DNA of 64,000 nucleotides from Edaphochlamys debaryana (taxonomy: Eukaryota; Chlorophyta; Chlorophyceae; Chlamydomonadales), in NCBI GenBank assembly GCA_016858145.1, contig JAEHOE010000129.1, positions 186,001-250,000 on the forward strand, written 5' to 3'. A program made the translations under genes and the position numbers. This document shows positions 1 to 11,255 of the stretch, piece by piece; position 1 is the stretch's first letter, and each line of letters begins with the position of its first letter. The notes beneath the pieces were generated by a model. That model had not been told where the DNA came from and made no database searches. It saw only the letters and a list, made by a program, of their open reading frames with translations.

Positions 1-1465
1 ACGTGCAACCAGGCAGACATCTTCTGGGACATGCGAAACACCAACTACCCCAACTCCCGCACCTGCCCGCCGGGCTCGCCGCCGCCGCCACCCCGCTCGC
101 CGCCTGTGCCGATGGCGCCCCAGGGCCCCTCGTGGGCGGCCTCGCCCCCGCCCCCGTGGCCCCCCGGCAAGGCCCCGCCCGGCAAGCCCCCGCCGCCGCC
201 GCCCTTCCGTGACCCGTTTGTCATGACGGTCTCGTCCAACACGCCGTACCGCCGTAACCAGTGCGAGCTGGTCAACTGGCAGATGATGTCCAAGCTGGCC
301 TTCTTTGACCGGTGAGATGCTACCCTAACGAACCTCTTCTGTGCCTGACTGCCAAACCACTCGACTCCAGCCCGCCAGCTATTGCACGGGTAGCTACGCC
401 GCAGTGGCCTCTCTTGCCCAAACCCGCTTATCTGCATCTACAACACGCCGCCCTGACCTCCTCCGCGCCCTTTCGTCTTCCGCCGTACACAGGCCGTACA
501 TGGGCCCGGTCTGCAGGGTCGGCCAGACCGTCGCCAACTTCCTGGTGGTGACGATTGGCTTCACGGACCCGCGCCACGCGCTCGCGTTCGCGATCACCTT
601 CGCGGGCGAGTTCAACCAGTTCGCGATCGACGCGATGCTGCCGTGCGCTTCTGAGACGACGCTCCAAGCCGCCGGCGCTCCGGCCTACGTGTGGGACCTC
701 AAGTGCTCTGCCGACTACCCGGCGCTCTGCTGCGGTGCCGGCATCCCGCCCGCGCTGCCGTCCAACCCCATGTCGCGCCCGCCGCCGCCCCGCGCCTTTG
801 CGCCCAACCTGCCCGGCGAGCCCGGCTGGCCCAGCTGGCCTAACTCCTCGCCGCCGCCGGCCCGCAAGAAGCGGCCGCCGCCGCGCAACCCGCGGCGCCC
901 GCCCAACAAGAAGTCGCCGCCGCCGCCGCCGCCAAGCATCGTCGCCAAGTCGCCGCCGCCGCCGCCGCCCAACGGCGACTGGTCCAACAACCCGGCCCTG
1001 TCACAGTACCGCATCTTTGCCGTCATCGTGCCCAACCTCCTCAACGGCCAGGCCGTGCCCGATTCGGTGCTGCCCACGCTGTGCAAGAACATGCGCAACG
1101 GAATGCTCGCGATGTTCAACAACTACGGCTGGGTCTCGAACCAGCAGTTCTGGCTACCCGAGCAGGCCTGCCCGACGCGCGTGATTCCGTGGTCCAAGGT
1201 CGGCGGGCTTCGTCAGTTCAACACCACGGTCCAGCTCACGGCCAACGCCGCTGTCGCGCTTCAGACGACGCTCGCGCAGAGCGTCGACATCGCGCTGTTT
1301 GTGACCGCGACCGACACGCTGTGTGCGTCCAAGATCTCGCTCGTGAAGCGCCAGACCCAAGAGACGTACTGGACGCACACGCAAGGCTCCACGCCGCGCG
1401 CGCTCAGCCCAGACGACCCCTTCTCGTCGTGCGTGCACTCGTTGCTAGCGATGAAGAAGAAGTGA
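1..1465 (+). CDS. C-terminal part of a Pro-rich extracellular-matrix protein (copy 1)
   Basis: Two exons are visible: up to 311 (entering from outside the window) and 493-1465, joined across a GT-AG intron 312-492 that splits the Arg codon of FFDR/PYMGP. The product is a probable secreted cell-wall or matrix glycoprotein. A Cys-containing segment leads into a Pro-rich spacer (SPPPPPR, PPPPPP), then a module with FFDRPYMGP and IGFTD, then a second, very Pro/Lys-rich spacer (KKRPPPRNPRR, KSPPPPPP), then a C-terminal domain with LPTLCKNMR, WLPEQACP, KVGGLRQFNTT and a final C-x-H-S-L. It aligns along its whole visible length with the complete downstream paralogue. It lacks that gene's last intron, so the end of the protein is one long exon. 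The layout of globular Cys domains on Pro rods recalls pherophorins, but I do not see the pherophorin signature, so the family name stays open. The 5' part lies outside the window. Confidence 0.8.
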
Positions 1466-3446
1466 GGGGCGTAACTTTACGTTACGTAACGTAAGGTTAC
1501 GCGTGGACCCATGAGCTCGGGATTTGAGTCCCGAGTTGCATGGGGGGAGAGGGCTTGAGGGGATGCCGGGGCCGGGGCACGTGGGTGCGCGCGCGGGGCT
1601 CGGGCCCGAGGCCTGCAAGGAGGGGTCGGGCTTGACCGCCGGCGGCGTGCCGCGATTGATTTTTTGGCGTGGCCTAGGCTGTGCGGTGGCTTGGCCCGCT
1701 AGTGCCCCGGGGGCGCGGCGACGGGGCATGGGTCTGTGAGGGGCGAGGGAGCTTAAGTAATGTGGGGTCTCTGCAGCTTGGCGTACAGGGGTACGGGCGA
1801 GGGTCGGGCACGCCCTTTCAACCCATGTTCCAACACAGCAGGGGCGTCACGTGTCTGGCGGGCGCCGAGACTAGGCGCCGGCCTGCTGGTCCGCCTGCGC
1901 GTTGTCGGCGAATGTGGCGCGGGTGCTTTGAGGGGACGTTTACGTTTACGATGATGCTTTACGGAGCATGTCTGGGTCCCTTTGCGCCCTGCTGCCTGCG
2001 CTACTAAGCCTGTACCAGGCTGAGAGGATCGGGCATGCAGGGATGGAATGGGTGTGCATTCATCATGCGGCCCTGAGAAACACCCGTGTGCCCGTGCGCT
2101 GTCGCGTGATGAGGTGTGCTGTGCCGTGCTGTGTTGTGGAACAGCTTACATATCGATACCAGGAACGCCTTGACTGGTTGGAGCGGAGGCTGCCTGCCCG
2201 GTCCCAGCGCCCGTACGGGTTTGCATGGCGGGGCGGGCGGGTAACGGCAGCGGCGTGTGCCCTGCCAACCCCCAGCGTTTTGACATGACTCCTCCCACTT
2301 CGCTCTCCAACTCTTGAGCTGGAGCCGTCTTGACTTCTCCAACTCCTCTTATGTTTTCTGACCTCGGATTAGTTTCCCGGTGATTGTTGCCGGCTGACGG
2401 TCTCTCTCGCGTGTCTCGTCGGTGTGTGTGCGTGTGTGCAACGGGTGGATGGGTGTGGGCCGCAGCAATGTCGGGGAGGTGGGAGCTAACCAGCGCCGCT
2501 GAGCACAAGACCTGCGGGTCTGTCCGGACGGGACCGGAACGGACCTGGCCGGACGTGCGGCGTCTGGAAGGGGTGGGGGCTAACAGCACTGAGATAGGTG
2601 GTGCGGGGGGTCGCCAAAGACGTGAGCGCGTGAGGAGGAAGGGGCCGCTTGGGCAGCTGATTTCCTGCCCGCGGCTTTGGCCTGAGACGGCCAAGCGACC
2701 CTGGTAACTTTGGTGCCTGAACAATCCCTATCCAATCATGCGCAAGCCGCTCCCGCGTGTGACCGAGCGTTACCGACTGCAGCTTGCAGCCCCGCAAGCA
2801 AGCCCCGAGTCAACCGCCGACCACGCCTCACAGGGCCTGGCTGCCGGAACCCCGGACAACGCCGCCCTCAGCAACCCGTGTGTCAGACACAGCCGCCACG
2901 AAGCCCCAGCCCCAGACTTGAGTCCCGTGCTGCCGTGCTCATGCATTGGAGGCCATCCGCGCCGGGTAGCGCACCCATCCGCCTCCGCCCGCCACGCGCT
3001 ACCTCGGAGGCATGTCCATGGCCCGGACCAGTCGCAACGCTCCGCCTTTGCCCGCCCCGTGCGCAATGCGTAAAGGCTTTTCTATGTGATGCATCTCTAG
3101 CGCACATTCAGCAAGAATTTGCGCAACAACGCGAGGGTACCGTACGGGTTCTTGGAGAAGGTGTGCGCTGACCGCAAACGGGCGTCTGCGACACCAGAGG
3201 CGACACAAGTGGATAGTGCTGCATGCTTATCGTGCGCTCGCGGGCCGCATATACCAACTTCACACGACCCCGACATGGAGCATGCTTGCAGCCTATCGCT
3301 CGAACGCTCGCCTGGTGCCGCTTCCATGCTCAGATAGAGAGCCGCAACCCCTGAGTTATCAATACACTGGTTGTGCAGCCGTCCTGTGACCCTCGCCAGC
3401 ATTGCTTGGTTCGCCAGCTAATCGTGAACGTTGCAGACGCACCGCC
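1466..3446. other. Intergenic, no gene recognised
   Basis: About 2 kb between the two matrix-protein paralogues. It should hold the 3' UTR of the first and the promoter and 5' UTR of the second. A palindromic stretch (CGTTACGTAACG) sits at about 1480-1492, just after the stop codon. Open frames here lack consistent codon bias or splice-compatible partners. No clear TGTAA polyadenylation signal was found close to the stop. Confidence 0.5.
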
Positions 3447-6400
3447 ATGGGGCGGCCCACGAGAGCCGCGTGCTTACTAGTATTAGCAGTAATAGCTATC
3501 AGCCAGGCAGTCGTGGCACAAGAGCCTCCCGTGAGCATCGGCGTGCCGCTCGGCCGCAGCGGGCAGCGGGGAACAATCGGCCTCGGCTGGCTCGGGCAGG
3601 GGGGTTGGTAGAAAGGGCAAGGAAAGCGGTCGGCGACTGCCGACAGACAAGAGCAGACCCGGCCTCCGCCGCTGACGTGCGTCATGTGCTGCGCTGCAAC
3701 CGCAGAGCCCTCCGCCCCCGTCGCCCCCGCCACCGTCGCCATTTCCTTCCCCGCTTCCACCTTCCCCGCTCCCTCCATCGCCGAAGCCGCCGAGCCCCCC
3801 AGCTCCGCCTTCGCCCCCGCCGGCGCCGCCTGCACCCCCGCCACGGCCACCAGCGCCTCCTGTTCCTAACCAGAAGCTGTATTGCGCCTATGTGCCGCCG
3901 TCGCTAAATGCGGCCAACTTCAACAGCTCGCCCCTGTGCAACCCCACAAACATGGGCACCTGCAATGTAAGCAGCCGGGAAGAACCGTGCCGGGGTGCAC
4001 TGTTCCTGTGGGGATAACACATGGAAAGGGAACACAACCGTGCGGGGTCTCGCGCAGCCTTTGTTCCTCGGCGGGGAGCAGCTGTAAGCCAGGGGATCTG
4101 GGGCGAGGTTTCATGGGTTGAAGGGGGCAAAGTGTGAGCCCAACTTGGCTGTACGTTTCGCGGCCTAGACGCAGTAACGCCCGCAGCAGGCCCGCAGGGC
4201 AGGGGGCCGTAGTTGGGTTCGGTGCTCGGACCTAGCCACCCAAAACGGAAAGCAGGGTCCGTGATGCGCGTGTTGGCCAGGGCCTGGGTGTGTACGGCTG
4301 GGGTTGGGTGCACGTGAGCCTCTGGGGCCAACCCTCGGTGACTCGATTAGCTCAGCATCGAGGGCCAAACTTTGGACGGCCGGCGGCGCAGTGACGGCTG
4401 CGCCTTGGCTGCCCGTACTGGAGTACCGTGCGCTCAAGTGTTGGCACCCACCGCATCCTCGCATTCTGAACGACATCTAACCAGCTCTGTGCCGCCCCCC
4501 TTGCCCGCAGCCGTTGGATGACTATTATGGGAACCACGGGTCAATGGCCTACCCCATATGCCAGATCCCTGGGCCCTCCATGGCGGACTGGCCGACGGGA
4601 CAGGTGGGCCCGGGATGGGCCCGGATGGGGCTGCCTTGTGTGGAGGAGGCAAGGCAAGGGGCTCAGTAGTAGTAGTTTTGAGGGCAGAGGGTGGTGACTG
4701 GTGACTGGCGCGTCCGCGGCCGCGCTCACGCTCCGCGGGGTGCCATCCGGGGGCACCCGCCCCACCCGCCCCACACCTTTCACGCAATAATGGGGGGGGC
4801 GTGTAGGAGGCGGGCGACTTGCGAGCGCGCTGGCGAGGCGGGGAGGGTGAGGGAGAGGGAGAGGCGGGGAGAGAGGTGCGAGGGAGTCTGCGGTGGCGGC
4901 TTGGCCACGCCGGTGGCGGCTGCGGCGCTGCTTGCCCATTTGTCTAACAACCGCGAGTGAATCAGCGAGCTATACTGAGTTGAGGAAAAGAGGCTGCGGA
5001 GGCCGCTCGGTCGCGCGCCGACGCTGAGGGCCACCCCCGCCCACCGCCCACACCCTCCACAACCCCCCGCGCCACCTGCCGCCCCCGCTCACACCCACCA
5101 CTACACATAAACTCACCCCCACCCCCGCAGACTTACTACGATGACGTGTGCGGGGGCGAGGCGGGCGTTACGCACGTGGTCCTCAAAAATGCATACTACC
5201 AGGTGAGCCGCGGGGCCTGAGGGCAGTTGGCACTTCAAGTTTTGGGCTGGGGTGGAACACGGGCTGGTTGGGGTTCGTGTAAGCGGAGAAGCGGTGGGAA
5301 AGGGGGTTGAATAGACGTCAGTAGGCCGAAGGCTGCGGGGTAAGGGATGCTGTGAGAAAGGGTGGGTGCAAAAGGCTGCGCTGCAACTGGCTAGGGAGGG
5401 TAATGACGGGGGGGAAGGGCGGTGGAAAGATCCTTTAGGGAAAGGGGAAGGGAGCAGGAACACGGGGCAAGGGCTGAGGGATTCAGGGCTGGGGCAAGGC
5501 TATGGAGCAAGGGCGGGGGCAGCTTGAGCGTAGGGAGAGGAGCCGTTGAAAGGGGCTGGGGGATCAGGGGAAAGGCCAGGAAGCCGCAGGCTGCGGCGCA
5601 AGGGGTCAGGGGAGAAGGGGTACGCCGATAAGGCTGCGGGGCGACAGGCTGCTAGGGAGAGCTGGGGGCAGAGCTGAGGGAGAATGGGCTGGGGAATGGT
5701 TAGGGGGCCAAGGGCTGCGGGGAAAGGGATGGGGGGGGAGGGGGCAACGGGTTGGCGGGGGCAGCTAGCTTGGGGGAACGGCGGTAAAAAGAGCCCCCGG
5801 CCAAGGGGGCCACACAGGACCACGGGGCAGGGGCTGAGGTATGAGGGGTATAAGGACGAGGGGCAAAGTTTAGGGGGAAAAGGCTGGACACAAAAGCGCA
5901 GGAAACCGGCCTGAGGAAACAGGGATGGGGGCAAGTGCTGGGTGCAAGGGCTTGGGAGAAGCAGTGGAGAGAGGGAGCGACGGGTCGAGGCGTCATTCGG
6001 AACAAGAATACACCTCCAGCACCGTGGCGAGCCGGTGGGCAGCGGAGCCAATGCTCAGTCCCCTGTGGCAGGGGCGTGGCTTCCGCGGGGCTGGCTCCTC
6101 ACAATCATCCGGGGCAGTCTAGGGTCCCGAGAGCCCGGGATGACGGCGGCACTGGGGCTTTCCACCGCCTGGCACCCGGGACCAGCACGCGCTCCTACCT
6201 CTCCCGCCTCCATCCCCTCTGTTGCTCTGCCAGCGCGGTGCGATGCCGCTCACCCCACCTTGCACCTCACCCAACCACCACCACCCTCCCCTCCTGGCAC
6301 CCGGGGCCCGCACGCCGTCCCGCCCCGCCCCCCAACGCTCACCCCAACGCGCACCCCTCCGCTAACCACGCCCCCCCTCCCCTCCCCTCCCCTCCCCTCG

Positions 6401-9400
6401 CCCCTGGTGTCCAGGACTCGACGTCCTCGCCCGCCCTGGCGGACATGTACGTGTGGCGCGGCTACAGCAGGGACCCGGACGTGTCCCCCCTGTACGTGAC
6501 GATCGCGATGCGGGGCGTGAACGTGGACTTCAAGGGCATGGCGCTGTCGCCCAACTTCCAGGAGGCGAACCAGGTGGGGAGGGGGTGGGGAAGGAAGGGG
6601 GGCAAGAGGGGAGGGGAGGGGAGGACGGGACGGGGAACAGGTGGGGAGGGGGAGGGGGAGGAGCGGGGAGGAGGAGAGGGGTGAGAGCCGGGGATGGTGC
6701 GGGGTAGGAAGGCGGAACCAGGTGGGAATCGAGAGGGGGGAGGGGCGGTGTTGAGAGATGGGAAGGGAAAGGGGGGAGGGGAACCAGGTGGGGTGGGAGA
6801 AGGGTGAGGGGAACCAGGTGGGGTGGGGGAGGGGGAGGAGGGCGGGGTGAAAGGGGGAGGGGGGACGGGGGAGGAGGTGGAGCTGAGGACCGACGCATGC
6901 GGAGGCGGGGGCCAGTGCGACGTGGCAGGGCTGCCCGACGGAGGGAGGAGGGCTCTCCGTGGGGTTCTCAACCCCTTGCCACGACCAGCCCGCACCACGG
7001 CACACGAGCGCACTCGCGGCTCTCGGGGTGAAAGAGGATGGGACTGAGGGGCTGAGCCAACCAGCTGGCGCCTGCGCCTGGCCGGCGTGAGGCTCTCGCT
7101 GGCCAGGGCCCCTCGCCGGAGGGTACCCTGCAGCCCCCTGTTGAGCCCTTGTCACCTCCCCCACACCCAGGTCCTCATCCGCAAGCCGTACCCGCTGCGG
7201 CCCAAGACGCGCGACGACAAGTCGCTCATCAGCTATGCTGCGCTGTACGTGTGGAACACGACCGATCAGGACCACTACCAAATCAACCATTACGTGGATC
7301 CTATGGCCGTGGCCGAGGGCACGTTCACGTGCATCACCTTTGTGCTGAACCTACAGCAGATCTGCGACCCGCAGTGGACGGTGCGGAATCCCGCGGCTGG
7401 CGCCATCGGTCGCGAGATTTGCAACTGCAAGCCCGGGATTCCCGACGACGACCCGCGCTGCCAGCCCGTGGACATCTCGGCCTACTCGCTCCTAAACGTC
7501 CGGGTGGAGATTAACGCGGCCGTGTTCACGGCCGCCGACATCTTTTATGGCTGCGCGAACGAGACCATCTCGATGCCGTCCAACACGGATCGCGTGGTCA
7601 TCGCCAACACCCAGAGCGACCAGTACTACCTGCCGCCCAGCTACTGCAGCCAGCAGCCCACGGTGCCCCCGCGGCCGCCCTCGCCGCCCCTTCCGCCCTT
7701 CCCGCCTCCTTCGCCGCCCTCGCCGCCGCTGCCGCCCCAGCCGCGGCCCCCGCCCGACCTGGGCATCAACGCCCGCATCACCCTCTCGACCTCCAACCTC
7801 GATCGCATCTTTTCCGCCGGCTACGACTGCGCCATGGCTCGCAACTACACCAGCTTCTACTTCCGCGGCCGCATCTCGATCTCGCGCGTGACATGCAATG
7901 CCGCGCTCGTGACCGACCCCGACTTCAGCCAGATCACCATCACCTACTTCTTTGACTCCGTGCGCAACCTGCGCTACTTCTTCCAGTCGGTCAACAACCA
8001 GCCATTCTGGGAGAACCTGTGGCTCGTGCTGCTGCCCGGCTGCAATGCCATCGGCAACTACACTGACAGCATCAATGGGCCCAAGTGGAATGAGTCCATG
8101 GTGCCACGTAGCATGCAGAATCCCGATGAGGCCAACATCCCCGTGCCCTTCTGCGTGGTGGGCACCTTCGGCAACCCCGACGACTGCTGGTGGGATGGGG
8201 GTGGGGTTCAGTCAGCGGTGGGAGGGGGCAGGGCGGGGAGTGGGAGAGAGCATGTGGGGAAGAGGTAGTAGATCCCAGAACTTCGCAAACGGAGCTCCTC
8301 GGCTTCAGCTTTTCAGTCAGTTGCATCCAATCAAGCGGTGTGCTCTTCCTCTGTGCCCTGCCTGAACCCCCCTTCCCCATCGCAGGTACGCCATGCCGCA
8401 GTTTGGCTGCGGCGCCTCGCCGCCCCCGCGCCCGCCCTCGCCCCCTCGGCCCTGGTGGGCCCCGCAGCCGCCGCCGCGGGCCTGCGACGTCCAGGTCCAG
8501 GCCACCAAGTGAGGCGCCAGGGGGGGGCGTGGAGGGGGTTGTGCCGTAGCTGAAGGGTGGGGCCGGGGCCGGGGCAAGGCCGGGGTTCGGGGCCAGGGGT
8601 GTGAGGAACACACGATGTGTAGCCTTCGGTACCAGCATCCAGGGGGTCCGGGGATTCCGGGCCGGGGCACCTGGGCACTAGGAGAAAGGCGAGGGGCGTG
8701 CCACGTGCCTCTCTTGCGGACAGAGTACTGCACCGCGGGCCTGACTGCTTGGTCCCCGGCCCCCTTTCCAACTTGCAGTCCGGGCTTCGAGGTCACGTTT
8801 GAGACGTGCGCCGACTTTATCTTCTCCATCCGCAATCTGTACGCCTCGTCGTCTGCCAACTGGTTTTGCAATCCTGACACGCTGACCGACACGTCCATGA
8901 CCATCTTTACGCGATTCGACAACGGCTCCGACGCTCAGGCCTTCTGGAACGCCTTCAACCAGCCCAACCTCGCCGTCGTGGCGCTGAAGAGCCTCGCCGT
9001 GAGTCATGCGGGCCTGCCTGGGCCTGCCCGGGCCTGACCTTGTAAAAGGGGCGGGGCATGGGGGCTCAGAGGCGGGGGACGGCTTGAGGTTTGCGGTTTG
9101 GGTAAGGGGCCAAGCGGGCGGACATGGCGACAGAGAGGCGAGAGACGGGACGCTGGCTGCGAGCTGCCGGGTCGGGCGCGCTGCCGGTCGCAGTAAGGCC
9201 CGCGCCAGCTGTCAGAAGTGGGGAAAGCTTTGGCGACGGTTCCTCGGCCGCGTACTGGACCGGGGTCAACGCCGCCACATCTTCTTCCACCGCTGACAGC
9301 TGGCGAGGAGCCACGGAGCGTAATTATGGCCCCAATTGCAAGTGTAGAAGGGTGCCCGAGCCGGGCACCCAGCCGCTTGCCGCAACTGGCGGTTGGAAGT

Positions 9401-11255
9401 GCGGAGAGCTGAGCAGCGGGGGCGGCTTGCGGGGGCCAAGGGAAGCGGAGGGCACGAAGCTGGGGACCGTGTGTAGGCCGCTGCACATGTCCTAGTCCGC
9501 CTTGGCTGACCGCCCCTCGAATGCCCCCCCAATTCCCTTTCCGTGGCCTCGCTCCAATCAGGCCACCTGCAACACGGGCCTGCTGGGCCTGGCGGGGGAG
9601 ACCTGCGACAACGCGGACGTCTTCTGGGACCAGCGCAATACGCCCTACCCCGGAGGCACCTCCTGCCCGACCGGCTCCCCGCCGCCGCCGCCTCGCCAGG
9701 CGCCCGCGCCGCGCACACCCCGTGCGCCTTCATGGGCTGCCTCGCCGCCGCCGCCCTGGCCCCGCGGCAAGGCGCCGCCGGGCAAGCCCCCGCCGCCGCC
9801 GCCGTTCCCTAACCCTATGGTCATTGTCATCTCTTCGGACATTCCCTACGTTCAGAACCAGTGCTACTTCGTGCGCAACGAGCTGGAGACCAAGCTCGCG
9901 TTCTTTGAGCGGTGAGCGCGGCCCTCGGACTCGGCTCGGTTGTTTGCCAAGCATAGCGTTGGCAGCCATACATCAGCTGGGGTCTCGGTTCGGTTGGTTA
10001 CCTGGCTTAGCTGGGGGCGCTTCGGCTAATTGTAGCAGCCAACGCTTGCCTGACTGATACCCCTGAGAGTTTGCATCTCAAAGCCTCGGACGTGCAGCTG
10101 ACGGACTGGTGACGTGATGCCGTAAACCACGCAGGCCGTACGTGGGCCCGTCCTGCAAGAACGAGGCGACGCTGTCGTACTTTGTCACGGTGAACGTGGG
10201 CTTCACGGACATGCGCCAGACGCTGGCGTTCGCAATGACGCTCGTGGCCGACTTCAACCAGTTTGTGGTCAACACGCGACTGCCCTGCGCGGCCGAGATC
10301 ATGGTCCAGGCGCCCGGCTATCCCGAGTTTGTGTGGTACATCAAGTGCTCAGACGACTACCCGACGCTGTGTTGCTCGGCTCGCCCCAGCCCGCCACCTC
10401 TCCTTCCAGGCCAGGTTGCCTCGCCGCCTCCCTCGCCCCCGGACCTGCCGCCCTCGCCGCGTCGCCCCAGCTCGCCCGTCGCCGGCCCCAAGCCCAGCCC
10501 CGCGCCCATGCCCTCGCCCTCCTCCACCCCCACCCCCACGCCAACTCCCACTCCGACCCCCACGCCGACCCCCACGCCCACGCCCAGTGGCATGTGGTCC
10601 ACCAACCCGGCCTTGGCGCAGTACCGCATCATTTCGGTCATCGTTCCGAACATGCTCGGCGGTCAGTCGGTGCCCGACAGCGCGATGCCCACGCTGTGCA
10701 AGAACATGCGGAGCGGGCTGCTGACTATGTTTGGGAACCGCGGCTGGGCGGCGGACGTGGATTACTGGCTGCCAGAGCAGGAGTGCCCCGTGCGTGTCAT
10801 TCCATGGCAGAAGGTCGGCGGCATCCGCCAGTTCAACACCACAATCCAGGTGCGGGGCCTGCGCCTGGGCCTGGGCCTGGGCCTGGAACTGGGCCTTCTG
10901 GGCAGGGCGGTCTTGGGCCGCCTCTCTTCTGCCCACGCGCTCCCGCCCATCCTTCCCCCTTCCCAGTCGCCAACCCACACCCACACCCACACCCACAACC
11001 CCTTGTCCTCCCTCCGGCCCCCGACAGGTGAACCCGGCCGCCGCCATCTCCCTCCAGCGCAACCTCACTATCCCCGATGTGGCTCGCAACTTCGTCTCCC
11101 TCACCGGCACTCTGTGCGGCTCCAAGGTGGCTCTGATCAAACGTCAGACCGGGGAGCAGTACTTTCAGCACACCCCCGGGAACATGCCCGCCGCGCTGTC
11201 GGCCGACACGGCGGGATCCACCTGCGTGCGCAGCCTGTCCGGCATGAAGAAGTAA
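3447..11255 (+). CDS. Complete Pro-rich multi-module extracellular-matrix protein (copy 2, 1107 aa)
   Basis: Eleven exons in consistent phase: 3447-3530, 3706-3966, 4511-4603, 5131-5202, 6415-6573, 7171-8189, 8386-8508, 8779-8998, 9562-9911, 10135-10849, 11028-11255 (3324 nt). The start ATG at 3447 lies in ACCGCCATGG and opens a clear signal peptide (hydrophobic LLVLAVIAIS, likely cleavage after VVA/Q). Five Pro-rich spacers, at about residues 29-82, 387-420, 572-595, 714-763 and 876-945 (the last ends in Thr-Pro repeats), separate Cys-bearing modules of about 100 residues. Three of these share the pattern hydrophobic strand, N, C, F..R, C, F, C: ITLSTSNLDRIF..., FEVTFETCADFIF... and VIVISSDIPYVQNQC.... 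The Ser/Pro rods imply hydroxyproline O-glycosylation in the secretory pathway, and several N-x-S/T sites occur. It is the tandem paralogue of the gene ending at 1465. The fold and ligand are unknown. Exons 3-5 are small and rest mainly on splice and phase fit. Confidence 0.85.
10524..10587 (+). repeat. Coding CCCACN/ACNCCN array (Thr-Pro repeat)
   Basis: A run of hexamers of the type ACCCCC/ACGCCN encodes about ten Thr-Pro pairs in the last rod of the matrix protein. The corresponding rod of copy 1 (about 860-970) has a different composition (Lys/Arg-rich, then polyproline), so this spacer has been replaced or expanded since duplication. Confidence 0.8.

Noticed and set aside
1466..3446. Assigning TGTAA polyadenylation signals to gene ends
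   Set aside because: The algal TGTAA signal was not found at convincing distances after most stop codons, so no terminator or polyadenylation features are reported.
10524..10587. Possible CRISPR or other regularly spaced repeat
   Set aside because: Units are contiguous without spacers and encode Thr-Pro; it is a coding microsatellite.
3447..11255. Naming the matrix proteins pherophorins
   Set aside because: Proline rods between Cys domains fit, but the typical pherophorin Cys/aromatic signature was not visible, so only a general matrix-protein call is made.
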